From Desulforegula conservatrix Mb1Pa (GTDB lineage Bacteria > Desulfobacterota > Desulfobacteria > Desulfobacterales > Desulforegulaceae), in contig NZ_AUEY01000039.1 in NCBI RefSeq assembly GCF_000426225.1, positions 1-36,397 of the forward strand: 36,397 nt of DNA. Direction: 5' to 3'. Within the stretch, counting starts at the first letter, position 1. Each line of letters starts with the position of its first letter. Of this stretch, positions 17,153-26,604 are shown one piece after another. Both the position numbers and the translations under genes were made by a program. The notes under the pieces were generated by a model that did not search any database, was not told the DNA's origin, and was given only the letters and a program-made list of their open reading frames with translations.

Positions 17153-19348
17153 TCAATTGAGCGGTTTTATGACCATTTCATGCTGACTTCCTACCGGAGG
17201 AATTGTGACGATGACTTCCTGAACCCTAACTTTTTTTACAGTGTTCTGAACTACTGCCGAAGAGCCTTCTCCTGAAACAACCGTTCCAGCTGCAATTGCA
17301 CCCTCAACCTTGAGTATGGAAACCGGACTTATGCTATCCATCCACGCTTCGAAATCATGTTTTTCATTAAGTATTCTTTCAATCTCTTTATTTGTTTTTT
17401 CAAGTTCATGAGGCTCTTCATTCAGATGCTGTTCTAAAAGATCCTGATCTCTGAAAAGTAAAGCGATTCTTGATTCGGTCTTTTCAATAATGTCCTGAAG
17501 CTGCTTGATTCTTGTTTCAATGACGTTTTCTTTTGTCTTGTCTGATCCAGCTTCTGCAAGAGCGGTCTTGAGGCTTCTTATTTCGATGGATGCCCTGTCC
17601 TCAATGTGCGCAAGCTTTGTTTGCTCTTCCTGGTTTTTTTTGAGTTCATTTGCAATACTATAGATAAGCTTTTCAATCTTTTTTGCCCACGTCCTCTTGA
17701 ATTCAAGTCTGGATTCTATTTTCCTTAACTCCTGTTTCTCATGGTCAAGGGTTCCTATTTTAATTCTGCAGCTCCGGGAGGTTTCAGAACCTACTTCCCT
17801 TGCAATCATACCTCGTTTTGCAGAAATATCGGATGAAATTATTGTTCCCTTTTTGATTTCAACAGCTCCGCTGGTTATTATGGTTGAGTCAATTATCTCA
17901 TTTTTTACAAAGATATCACCATAGGAGTGTATATTTGAGCTGTTTATGAACTTGGCGGTTAAAATGCCCATGCATGATATCGTCGCGTCTGTTACACCTC
18001 CTGAAACGGTGACACTCCCGGTCGCTTCTATGATCCCGCCCGCAATTTCTGCCGCTGTTATATTTGCACCCTTAACTTTAAAGCCGTCCTGTATCGATCC
18101 TTTGATTATGATATTGCCTTCAAATACTATGTGACCGGTTTGATAACCTACGTCTCCCTTTATCTCTATCTCAGGAAGGATGCTGATTATTCCGCCAAAA
18201 GATAGAACTGGCTGGCCGCTTATCTGGGCAATGGCTTTCAGATTGCTTTCGTCCATAACTATGCCATTTCCTGCAAGCATGTTTACATCAATTGTCCTTG
18301 GAACCTGTATGACTTGCCCGAGTACGTCTATTCCGTCATTGCTGGGTTCGGCAGGAACTTTTTCTGCAACAATATCTCCTGCATTAACGAAAGGGATTGT
18401 GCCCCTGTCTCTGAAATCAATCTGATCACCCTCAACCACAGAACATGGTTTTAAGTATTCTGTATCAAAATAGTAGTTTATGACAGCATTTCTGCCCGGT
18501 TCCGTTTTGATGCCCTGGGCAAGCTTGAACAGCTTCTGGGTGCTTTTGTGGTATTTCAGAAAGCCTTCAATAAGGGAATTGTCGACAACACCATAGGATA
18601 TGCCAAGTCTGTCCAACTCTGTCAGAACATCATTTACAGTTATCGGAGCCTTGTCATTTTTAAGGATCAGATATGCTGAAATTTTATCTTCCGAGAGTTT
18701 TATTTCAAAGAGATCTGATTGATCTGTCTGATCCTGATTTTGCCCAGGATTTTCCTGAATGATTTCTTCCTCAATAAGTTTGCCGTCTTTAAATGAGTAT
18801 TTTGAATTTTTTCTGCCCTGTGATGCGAGGAGATCATCCCTCTTATTTTTTGTAAGAAGCCCCCCCGCAACCAGTATGTCTCCAACAAGAACTATCTCTC
18901 TTTTTTGATTGAAAATATTGACCTGGTATTTGAGAATTTTATCCACAACATCCTTTGCTATGAGATTGTTTTTTATAAGCAATTGGGCGAATTCGACCTC
19001 CATTTGTCTGAGATCCCACGCTTTTTCACTGTCTTCAATCAGCTGGAGCTGTTCACTGGTCAAAAGGCCCTGCTCACGGATAAAGGATTCGATATTGTTT
19101 TTTTTTCCGTTCTTCAATGCCTCATTGTACAGGTTTGCAATTAGTTGGACTGTGTTTTTATCTATTATTCCATATAGATATCCTATGGTCAGGATAATGG
19201 GTAAGCCTGTTTTTCCACTTTCCTTTGAGGCTGCCTGCTTGTGGCTGCATTTAGGACATTTGACCACCTTCCCGGATATGCTCGCAGGTGCTCTGTATCT
19301 TGATTTGCAGAGCTCGCATTGTATGATTATGTCCTGAGTTTCTGGCAT
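17153..19348 (-). CDS. FapA/DUF342-domain protein with N-terminal zinc ribbon
   Basis: 731 residues. The N-terminus has a zinc ribbon of the MJ0042 type (Cys11, Cys14, Cys31, Cys34: C-x-x-C ... CPKC). Residues about 50-190 are helical with repeated RDDLL/LLTxxQ-type segments resembling general-secretion N-terminal modules (GDILVAGGLLTKNKRDDLL). The DUF342/FapA region (about 215-520) contains DRGTIPFVNAGDIVAEK, GIDVLGQVI and a long series of Gly-Ile/Val turns of a right-handed beta helix (GDVGYQTGHIVFEGNIIIKGSI). A coiled coil spans about 545-665, and a small beta-rich C-terminus follows. FapA-family members are linked to cell-pole or flagellar assembly in Vibrio, but no flagellar genes are here, so the role is open. 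AAAGG precedes the ATG. Confidence 0.82.
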   Translation of the reverse strand: MPETQDIIIQCELCKSRYRAPASISGKVVKCPKCSHKQAASKESGKTGLPIILTIGYLYGIIDKNTVQLIANLYNEALKNGKKNNIESFIREQGLLTSEQLQLIEDSEKAWDLRQMEVEFAQLLIKNNLIAKDVVDKILKYQVNIFNQKREIVLVGDILVAGGLLTKNKRDDLLASQGRKNSKYSFKDGKLIEEEIIQENPGQNQDQTDQSDLFEIKLSEDKISAYLILKNDKAPITVNDVLTELDRLGISYGVVDNSLIEGFLKYHKSTQKLFKLAQGIKTEPGRNAVINYYFDTEYLKPCSVVEGDQIDFRDRGTIPFVNAGDIVAEKVPAEPSNDGIDVLGQVIQVPRTIDVNMLAGNGIVMDESNLKAIAQISGQPVLSFGGIISILPEIEIKGDVGYQTGHIVFEGNIIIKGSIQDGFKVKGANITAAEIAGGIIEATGSVTVSGGVTDATISCMGILTAKFINSSNIHSYGDIFVKNEIIDSTIITSGAVEIKKGTIISSDISAKRGMIAREVGSETSRSCRIKIGTLDHEKQELRKIESRLEFKRTWAKKIEKLIYSIANELKKNQEEQTKLAHIEDRASIEIRSLKTALAEAGSDKTKENVIETRIKQLQDIIEKTESRIALLFRDQDLLEQHLNEEPHELEKTNKEIERILNEKHDFEAWMDSISPVSILKVEGAIAAGTVVSGEGSSAVVQNTVKKVRVQEVIVTIPPVGSQHEMVIKPLN

Positions 19349-20056
19349 TGTTTGCCTTTCTTAGATCATGGCATTAATAGAGACGGCCGTGTTTTTTTTG
19401 CTGGTTTTCGTATCTATGCTTTACCAGCTCGTCAAATTGAGAAGCCTTACGATACATAGAATCATTTTATTTTTATATCGGTTTGTTTTAGATTTTTTTA
19501 AATAATAAATTGTCTTTATTATAAAATCTATATTTTTGTTTTGCTTGTTTTTATAAAAAACATTGTGTTTCGGTCATATCGCAATATGCGGTATGGTAAT
19601 TGTCTTGTTATACTGAATGATGTCTGGAAAATGGCGGGAGTGAGGGATTTATCCATGCCAGGGATTTCTGCTAAAAGTCTCAAATACATAAAATCACCTC
19701 TAAGAATTGTCTGCTTGCGCGTTAGCTGTGTCAGCGGCTTACACATCAAAATTCTGATTTATAGAGGTAGGTTAATATGTTTATAGAGCATTAATAATGA
19801 CAATATAGCAAGAAGTCCGATTTTCGTCATTCCGGCGCATGCCGGAATCCAGAACTGTCTGAAAATACTGGATACCGGATCGAGTCAGGCATGACGCTGA
19901 TACCCTTTTCTGACTTTTTACGAGATCATCAAGAATAATTTGGACTCTCCTTGATCATGTTAATTGACAATTCGTTTTTTTATAAAATAAGGTTATGGAC
20001 GGAATAAATAATTACTTTGACTGATACTTGAAAATAGAAACTCTTTGAGGTGACCA
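19349..20056. other. AT-rich divergent intergenic region with repeat copy 3
   Basis: About 708 bases separating the FapA-like gene from the flavoprotein gene on the other strand, so it must contain both promoters. Small open frames at 19528-19786 on both strands lack ribosome-binding sites. Apart from the repeat at 19821-19932, I see nothing more. Confidence 0.4.
19821..19932 (-). repeat. Dispersed MITE-like repeat, copy 3 (most complete core)
   Basis: Read on the minus strand it begins GATCTCGTAAAAAGTCAG, then CAGCGTCATGCCTGACTC, GATCCGGTATCCAGT, TTTTCAGACAG, and ends with TTCTGGATTCCGGCATGC and GCCGGAATGACG. The last part forms a hairpin (ATTCCGGC/GCCGGAAT). It shares the CGTCATGCC core and the TTTTCAGA spacer with copy 2, and the AAAAAGTC terminus with copy 1. 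Confidence 0.75.
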
Positions 20057-21760
20057 ATGGCTAAAAAGGTTGTTGTTATAGGCGCTGTGGCTCTGGGATC
20101 AAAGGCTGCATGCAGATTTAAACGCATAGATCCTGAATCGGAAGTGATTATACTGGATCAGGATGAGTATATTTCGTATGGCGGATGCGGCATTCCATAT
20201 TATGTATCAGGAGATGTAAGCGATTATAAGGAGCTTCAGAGTACAAGCTTTCATATGGTCAGGGATGTGGATTTTTTCAGGAAGGTAAAAGGCATTACCG
20301 CTTTTACTTCTACGAGGGTCACAAAGATCGACAGGGCAAGTAAAGAAGTGCATGCCATCAACAGGGACGGGGTTTTAACAATTTTCCCCTATGATAAACT
20401 TGTAATTGGCACTGGTACCATTCCGAGAAAACTTGATATCCCAGGAAAGGATCTTGGCAATATATACACAGTTGCAAATCTTCATGACGCCATTGCCATA
20501 AAGGAGAGGGTCGTTAAGGGCGAGGCCTCGTCAGTTGTTATAGTGGGTGGGGGGTTCATCGGTCTTGAGATGGCCGAGGCGTTTACTGATATGTGGGGTT
20601 TGGATACCGCAGTTATTGAACTCCGGGACCAGATAATGCCTGGATTTGTGAGCAAAGGCATGTCTGCCATGGCCAAGAATCTTATGAGCGAGAAGGGCGT
20701 CGTTTTTTATTTGGGAGAAACGGTCACTGCCTTTGAAGGCGAAGGCAATGTCGAAAGGGTTATTACTGATAAAAGAGCCATTGACGCGGATCTTGTTATT
20801 CTTGCGGCAGGCATCAAGCCAAATGTGGCACTTGCTGCTGAAGCAGGTCTTGATGTCGGGGAAACCGGAGGAATAGTTGTAAACAGATTTCTTCAGACCT
20901 CTGATCCTGACATTTATGCAGGTGGTGACTGCATAGAGCTTAAAAACCTCGTGTCTGGCAAAGCCGGATTTTATCCCCTTGGATCAATGGCAAACAGGCA
21001 GGGGCGGGTAATCGGAACAAATCTTGCCGGCGGCAAGGCTGAATTCCCTGGGGCGGTGGGAAGTTTTGTGGTGAAGATTTTCGATAATGCCCTTGCTGGT
21101 GCCGGGCTTACCATAGAAACGGCAAGGGCCTGCGGGTTTGATGCCATCAGTGTTCAGATGTGTCAGCTTGACAGGGCTCATTTTTATCCTGACAAGGAAC
21201 TCATGTTCCTTGAGCTTGTCGTTGAAAAGAATACTAAAAGGGTGCTTGGCATCCAGGGTATAAGTGGTAAAGGAGATGCTCTTGTGGGTCGCATAAATGC
21301 TGTGGCTGCTCTTCTTGACAGAAAACCTGTTATCCAGGATATAAGCAATCTTGAACTTGCCTATTCTCCGCCTTTTTCATCAGCCATGGATATAGTGAAT
21401 GCTCTTGCCAATGTGGCTGATAATGTTCTCGACGGTTATCTCGAGGCCGTTGATGCGGAATCCTTCGAAAAATACTGGGAACAAGTGCAGTCAGGAGATG
21501 TCTGTCTTATAGACTGCAGAGCCTTTCCTGACGCAAAGCCTTTTGTTGAAAAATATCCGGGCACTTGGAATAGCATACCCCAGGATGAGTTGAAGGACAG
21601 GATTTCAGAAATTCCTTCGGACAAAAAGGTTGTGCTTGTCTGCAATACTGGAGTCAGATCTTTCGAGGCCCAGTTGAATCTTCGCGAGCTTGGATTTGAT
21701 GATACTCTGAGTGTCCAGGGCGGTATGGCCATGCTTCGTAAATACGGACTCGGAAAATAG
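20057..21760 (+). CDS. CoA-disulfide-reductase-like flavoprotein fused to rhodanese
   Basis: 567 residues. The FAD-binding half starts KKVVVIGAVALGSKAAC, a variant of the G-x-G-x-x-G loop with Ala and Leu in it. The single redox Cys44 in YGGCGIPYYVSG is typical of CoA-disulfide reductase/NADH oxidase-type enzymes. The NAD(P)H site is VVIVGGGFIGLEMAE (about 160-175), and a second FAD motif is TSDPDIYAGGDC. A dimerisation domain (about 330-455) follows. The C-terminal rhodanese domain (about 470-567) has the active Cys529 in VCNTGVRS. Such fusions reduce CoA disulfide, persulfide or polysulfide; rhodanese would handle sulfane sulfur, which suits a sulfur-metabolising anaerobe. GAGGTGA precedes the ATG by three bases. 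A palindromic terminator follows. Confidence 0.92.
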   Translation: MAKKVVVIGAVALGSKAACRFKRIDPESEVIILDQDEYISYGGCGIPYYVSGDVSDYKELQSTSFHMVRDVDFFRKVKGITAFTSTRVTKIDRASKEVHAINRDGVLTIFPYDKLVIGTGTIPRKLDIPGKDLGNIYTVANLHDAIAIKERVVKGEASSVVIVGGGFIGLEMAEAFTDMWGLDTAVIELRDQIMPGFVSKGMSAMAKNLMSEKGVVFYLGETVTAFEGEGNVERVITDKRAIDADLVILAAGIKPNVALAAEAGLDVGETGGIVVNRFLQTSDPDIYAGGDCIELKNLVSGKAGFYPLGSMANRQGRVIGTNLAGGKAEFPGAVGSFVVKIFDNALAGAGLTIETARACGFDAISVQMCQLDRAHFYPDKELMFLELVVEKNTKRVLGIQGISGKGDALVGRINAVAALLDRKPVIQDISNLELAYSPPFSSAMDIVNALANVADNVLDGYLEAVDAESFEKYWEQVQSGDVCLIDCRAFPDAKPFVEKYPGTWNSIPQDELKDRISEIPSDKKVVLVCNTGVRSFEAQLNLRELGFDDTLSVQGGMAMLRKYGLGK

Positions 21761-21820
21761 TATTTTTGTCAGTCAGGATGATTTTGTGGCCAGAATTTCG
21801 GTGAAAACAGAGAGAGTTTG

Positions 21821-21858
21821 AAAAAATAAAAAAAGGGATTCTTGATCAAGAATCCCTT
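21821..21858 (-). terminator. Palindromic terminator for tRNA-Pro
   Basis: A perfect 26-base palindrome (arms 21833-21845 and 21846-21858, arm sequence AAGGGATTCTTGA) lies 22 bases past the tRNA on the minus strand. It is followed there by a run of T residues (plus-strand A tract 21821-21834). It may also slow transcription from the flavoprotein gene, whose end faces it. Confidence 0.85.
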
Positions 21859-21880
21859 GTGTTTTTGAATGATTCGTTTA

Positions 21881-21957
<77 letters not shown>

Positions 21958-22002
21958 ACTCGAAACTCGACTTAAATAACACCGCATAATAGAGATGTCA
22001 AT

Positions 22003-22914
22003 ATGGTTATCAATAAATCAGGGATGCAATTAAGCTATCCGCCCGGCCTAAAACCGGGAGATTCCATCGGTATTATCGCGGCTGGCGGAAAGGTTGAGGC
22101 GTCGGCCGTTGAAAAAGGATGCAGGGTAATAATTGAAAATGGTTTTGTTCCGGTTGTTTCTGGCACCCTGTTTCGTCAGAACGGATATTTTGCAGGTTCG
22201 GACAGAGATCGGGCCGAATCTCTGATGGAAATGTTTCTTAATCCAGAAATTAAAGCCATAGTATGCGCGAGGGGCGGATATGGCTGCATACGAATGGCGG
22301 AATTCCTTGATTATGACCTGATAGCCGCCAATCCTAAAATTTTCATGGGTTTCAGCGACAATACCCTGCTTCTTTCTGAAATAACCAGCAGAGGCGAATT
22401 CATAACCTGGCATGGCCCCATGGTTTCAAGCATTGCTTACTCTGATAAGGAGTCTGCTGATTCATTTTTCAGTGTTCTTTCCGGGACATGGAAAAGGCGC
22501 TGGATTTTGCATGACATGGTTAGTCTGTCCGGTGGAACCAGGCTTGAGGGCGAGGCGATATGTGGTAATCTAACAACTTTTTGCCATACGGCCGGTACGA
22601 AATATCAGAAAAACTGGTCTGGTTGCCTGCTCTTTATTGAAGATATAAACGAACCGGCATATAAGATTGACCGGATGATTTTCCACATGAGACTTGCTGG
22701 GATGTTTGATGGCCTAAAGGCTGTTATCTTGGGTTGTTTCGATGGCAGCGCTCCGCTTAGTGAGATTCATGATCTTTTTGTCAGGGAGTTTTCTTCAACA
22801 GAAACAGCTGTTATTGCCTGGCCTGGTTTTGGCCACGGCACACGCAATATACCTGTTCCTTTCGGGGCCAATGTTTTAATCGATCTGAACCAGGGTGTGG
22901 TCGAATGGATATAG
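22003..22914 (+). CDS. ldcA: Muramoyltetrapeptide (LD-) carboxypeptidase, S66 family
   Basis: 303 residues, almost the length of E. coli LdcA (304). It removes the terminal D-Ala from cytoplasmic murein tetrapeptides during recycling. The N-terminus has LKPGDSIGIIAAGG; CARGGYGCIRM leads to the nucleophile Ser118 in MGFS118DNT; Glu213 is in LFIEDINEPAYKIDR and His278 in GFGHGTRN, completing the Ser-Glu-His triad. No signal peptide is seen. The ATG at 22003 has only a weak upstream AGAG. It overlaps the next gene by ten bases, implying translational coupling with the serine hydrolase and one recycling operon. Confidence 0.93.
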   Translation: MVINKSGMQLSYPPGLKPGDSIGIIAAGGKVEASAVEKGCRVIIENGFVPVVSGTLFRQNGYFAGSDRDRAESLMEMFLNPEIKAIVCARGGYGCIRMAEFLDYDLIAANPKIFMGFSDNTLLLSEITSRGEFITWHGPMVSSIAYSDKESADSFFSVLSGTWKRRWILHDMVSLSGGTRLEGEAICGNLTTFCHTAGTKYQKNWSGCLLFIEDINEPAYKIDRMIFHMRLAGMFDGLKAVILGCFDGSAPLSEIHDLFVREFSSTETAVIAWPGFGHGTRNIPVPFGANVLIDLNQGVVEWI

Positions 22915-24002
22915 GCTTTCCTGATATCAGAAAGATGATGGACGATGCCGTTTCAGAAGGAATCTTCGCAGGTGGCTCCATACTCGTTTCGATCTGGGGG
23001 AAAAAAATTTTCCGCGCTGATTCAGGGCTTGCAAATATTTATAAGGGTACCCCCATTGGTACTGATACCATTTTCGATCTGGCCTCACTGACCAAACCAC
23101 TCGCAACTTCTTTATGTGTGATGAAGCTTGTGCTGGATGGTGTCATTCGTTTTGAAAGCACACTGGGTGATATGATCCCTGGGTTCACAGGGGGCAAAAG
23201 GAATATTAGCGTATTGGATCTTCTTTGTCATAAGTCAGGGTTTCCCGCGCACAGGCCTTACTACCAAGTTTTGTCAACGCTTGATCCTGAACACAGAAAA
23301 GCAGGTCTCAGGAAACTTCTTTTTGAAGAACAGCTTGAAAGCCCTGTTGGTAAAAAAACTGTATACAGTGACTTGGGCTTCATGATCCTAAGAATGATCG
23401 TAGAGGAAGTTAGTGGATTCTCTTTTGAAAAGTGTTTCATGGAATGGATAGCAGCCCCTCTTGGGTTGAAGAATATCTTTTTCTATGGCTCGTCAATGCC
23501 TGTTCTTCCTTCTGGGCGATTTGCCGCAACTGAAGACTGCCCCTTCAGGAGAAGGTTAATGCAGGGGGAAACCCATGATCTGAATGCTTATTATTCAGGA
23601 GGATATGACGGGCATGCAGGTCTTTTCGGGTCAATCAATGATGTTAATTCGATTATTGGCTTGTTATCAGATGTTTATAGAGGTGGTGATCAGACAGTGA
23701 TCTGTTGTTTAAAGTCCGAAGCGCGAAAGTTTTTCGAAATACCTTCTGGCTATGAGCGCGCTCCCGGATTTGATGCCCCTTCAAAGGAAGGATCAAGCAG
23801 CGGACATTTTTTTTCAGATATTTCAGTCGGGCATCTCGGCTATACAGGAACTTCATTTTGGCTGGATATTAAAACCGGGCTGTGCGTAATTCTTCTGACC
23901 AACCGGGTTCATCCTACTGCTCTGAATATCAATATCAGGCGCTTCCGCCCGCTCATTCACGATCGCGTGGTTCAATCCCTTTCTAAGTCAGGTCTTATTT
24001 GA
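22905..24002 (+). CDS. Serine hydrolase of the class C beta-lactamase / PBP4*-like family
   Basis: 365 residues, usual for this fold. Motif 1 is S61-L-T-K64 in FDLASLTKPLAT; motif 2 is Y154-S-D in TVYSDLGFM; motif 3 is probably HLGYTGTSFW near residue 313. GGYDGHAGLFGSINDV is also typical. There is no signal peptide, so a cytoplasmic place is likely, consistent with the ten-base overlap with ldcA and a role on muropeptides. Family members include esterases, DD-peptidases and beta-lactamases, and the substrate cannot be read from the motifs. No terminator is evident before mreB, 180 bases on. Confidence 0.85.
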   Translation: MDIGFPDIRKMMDDAVSEGIFAGGSILVSIWGKKIFRADSGLANIYKGTPIGTDTIFDLASLTKPLATSLCVMKLVLDGVIRFESTLGDMIPGFTGGKRNISVLDLLCHKSGFPAHRPYYQVLSTLDPEHRKAGLRKLLFEEQLESPVGKKTVYSDLGFMILRMIVEEVSGFSFEKCFMEWIAAPLGLKNIFFYGSSMPVLPSGRFAATEDCPFRRRLMQGETHDLNAYYSGGYDGHAGLFGSINDVNSIIGLLSDVYRGGDQTVICCLKSEARKFFEIPSGYERAPGFDAPSKEGSSSGHFFSDISVGHLGYTGTSFWLDIKTGLCVILLTNRVHPTALNINIRRFRPLIHDRVVQSLSKSGLI

Positions 24003-24166
24003 TTGTCACATCATAATGGCTTGGAATTTCGGTTATTTCTCTTGTAAAGATATCTGTTTTTTGATACCGATTGTCACTTGTTGCTGTACTTTGATATCTG
24101 TGAAATTCATCCTGTTTTTATTCAAAAATAAACACATGGACATGAATTACTTTTAATAATTCTTGA

Positions 24167-25222
<1,056 letters not shown>

Positions 25223-25225
25223 TCA

Positions 25226-26059
25226 ATGTTTTCAAAGAAAAATTTTCTGATCTGTTTTGCCGTCATCGTCCTGGCGGCTACAATAATAATTCTCTCAAGC
25301 AATATTAAGAATGACAAGAGTTCTTTGAGGGGCGGAGGCGGCTATTCTTTGGCTGTCATTGGACCGATTCAGGAGGTTTTGTCATATATTTCAAGCGGTT
25401 TTGGCTATTTGTGGAGTTCTTATTTTGAGCTTGTTTCCACTGTCGAAGAAAACCGGAATTTAAAAAAGGATCTTCAGGAAGCCAGGCAGAATGCAAGAAA
25501 ATGTGCAGAACTTGAAATAACAAATCAGAGACTCAGGGAATATCTCAATTTCAGGGAGAAAATTGACAGAGCCTCCATCGCTGCCGAAATAATAGGCCAG
25601 GATCCTTCTCCATGGCATAATTCCCTTTCCATCAACAGAGGCGAAGATGATGGCGTTGCCAAGGGAGACGCGGTCGTGGTTCCGGCAGGTGTAGTGGGCC
25701 AGGTGGTTGAAGTTTCATCCCGTTATTCCAAGATCATGCTCATTGTAGATAGAAACAGCGCTGTTGACGCTCTTGTTCAGCGAAGCAGGGCCAGAGGAAT
25801 TCTAAAGGGTGCCTCAGAGGGTCGGTGCCGCCTGGAATATGCACTTAGAAAGCAGGATATCCAGGAAGGGGACTCATTAATAACTTCCGGTCTTGACGGA
25901 GTTTATCCCAAGGGAATAAGCATCGGTACCGTTTCAAAGGTGATTGTGAAGGGGCCGGGCGTTTTCCAGGATATTGAAGTTCAGCCTGATGTGGATTTCA
26001 GCAAGATAGAGGAAGTAATAGTTTTTCTTAATTCAGGGCCTGGAGAGAGCCTGGAATGA
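25226..26059 (+). CDS. mreC: Rod-shape-determining protein MreC
   Basis: 277 residues. One membrane anchor (about 5-26: FLICFAVIVLAATIIILSS) is followed by a periplasmic coiled coil (about 70-115: VEENRNLKKDLQEARQNARKCAELEITNQRLREYLNF). The two-barrel MreC region is marked by GQDPSPWHNSLSINRGEDDGV, VVVPAGVVGQVVEVS and ITSGLDGVYPKGISIGTV. It links MreB to PBP2 outside the membrane. It starts three bases after the mreB stop, and its stop overlaps the mreD start (ATGA). Confidence 0.95.
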   Translation: MFSKKNFLICFAVIVLAATIIILSSNIKNDKSSLRGGGGYSLAVIGPIQEVLSYISSGFGYLWSSYFELVSTVEENRNLKKDLQEARQNARKCAELEITNQRLREYLNFREKIDRASIAAEIIGQDPSPWHNSLSINRGEDDGVAKGDAVVVPAGVVGQVVEVSSRYSKIMLIVDRNSAVDALVQRSRARGILKGASEGRCRLEYALRKQDIQEGDSLITSGLDGVYPKGISIGTVSKVIVKGPGVFQDIEVQPDVDFSKIEEVIVFLNSGPGESLE

Positions 26060-26601
26060 ATATTTTCCTCTATATCTCAATATGCATAGTGTCCGGGCTT
26101 TTTCAGACAATTGTTCGTCCTCATGTCCCAGAGTATCTGGCTTTTTATGATCCTCTCCTCATCTTCATAATTTATCTTGGGCAGAAATCAAATTTTTGGG
26201 AAGGCTGTATTTTTTCAATATTATCCGGTCTTTTCATGGACGGACTTTCAAGTGGTGGTATTGGTTTTTTTCTTGCGGCATATATATGGTTTTTTTTCTC
26301 TGTCAGATGGATCGGGATGTATTTCAGATTTGGAAGCGTGTTTATCGTAATAATAGTAGCTTTTATTGGGATAGCGATTCAAAATTTTGTTTTTTTATTG
26401 CCCGAGATTATTGAAAATCAGAATTTATTTCTCGGTTCCTCCAGAATATCTTTTATAAAGGCCCAGATGATGTGGGCTCTCTTTACATCTGCTTTTGTTT
26501 TCAGTCTAATTGCTAAGTTCATGACACGTTATGCAGGCCAATCAAAATCAGCCTTTGGCGCTGATGCCGATTCTGACAAACCTGAGCTGATCCGGGGGTA
26601 A
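26056..26601 (+). CDS. mreD: Rod-shape-determining protein MreD
   Basis: 181 residues with about five membrane helices (IFLYISICIVSGLFQTI, YDPLLIFIIYLG, CIFSILSGLFMDGLSSGGIGFF, FIVIIVAFIGIAIQNFVFLL, MMWALFTSAFVFSLIA). It has the family-typical GLFMDGLSSGGIGFFL turn. It overlaps mreC by four bases and lies three bases before mrdA, so it is firmly in the operon. Identity rests on topology, length and position more than on conserved motifs. Confidence 0.9.
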   Translation: MNIFLYISICIVSGLFQTIVRPHVPEYLAFYDPLLIFIIYLGQKSNFWEGCIFSILSGLFMDGLSSGGIGFFLAAYIWFFFSVRWIGMYFRFGSVFIVIIVAFIGIAIQNFVFLLPEIIENQNLFLGSSRISFIKAQMMWALFTSAFVFSLIAKFMTRYAGQSKSAFGADADSDKPELIRG

Positions 26602-26604
26602 CAC

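Noticed and set aside
19528-19786. Overlapping short frames on both strands ahead of the flavoprotein gene
   Set aside because: They mirror each other in AT-rich intergenic DNA and lack ribosome-binding sites.
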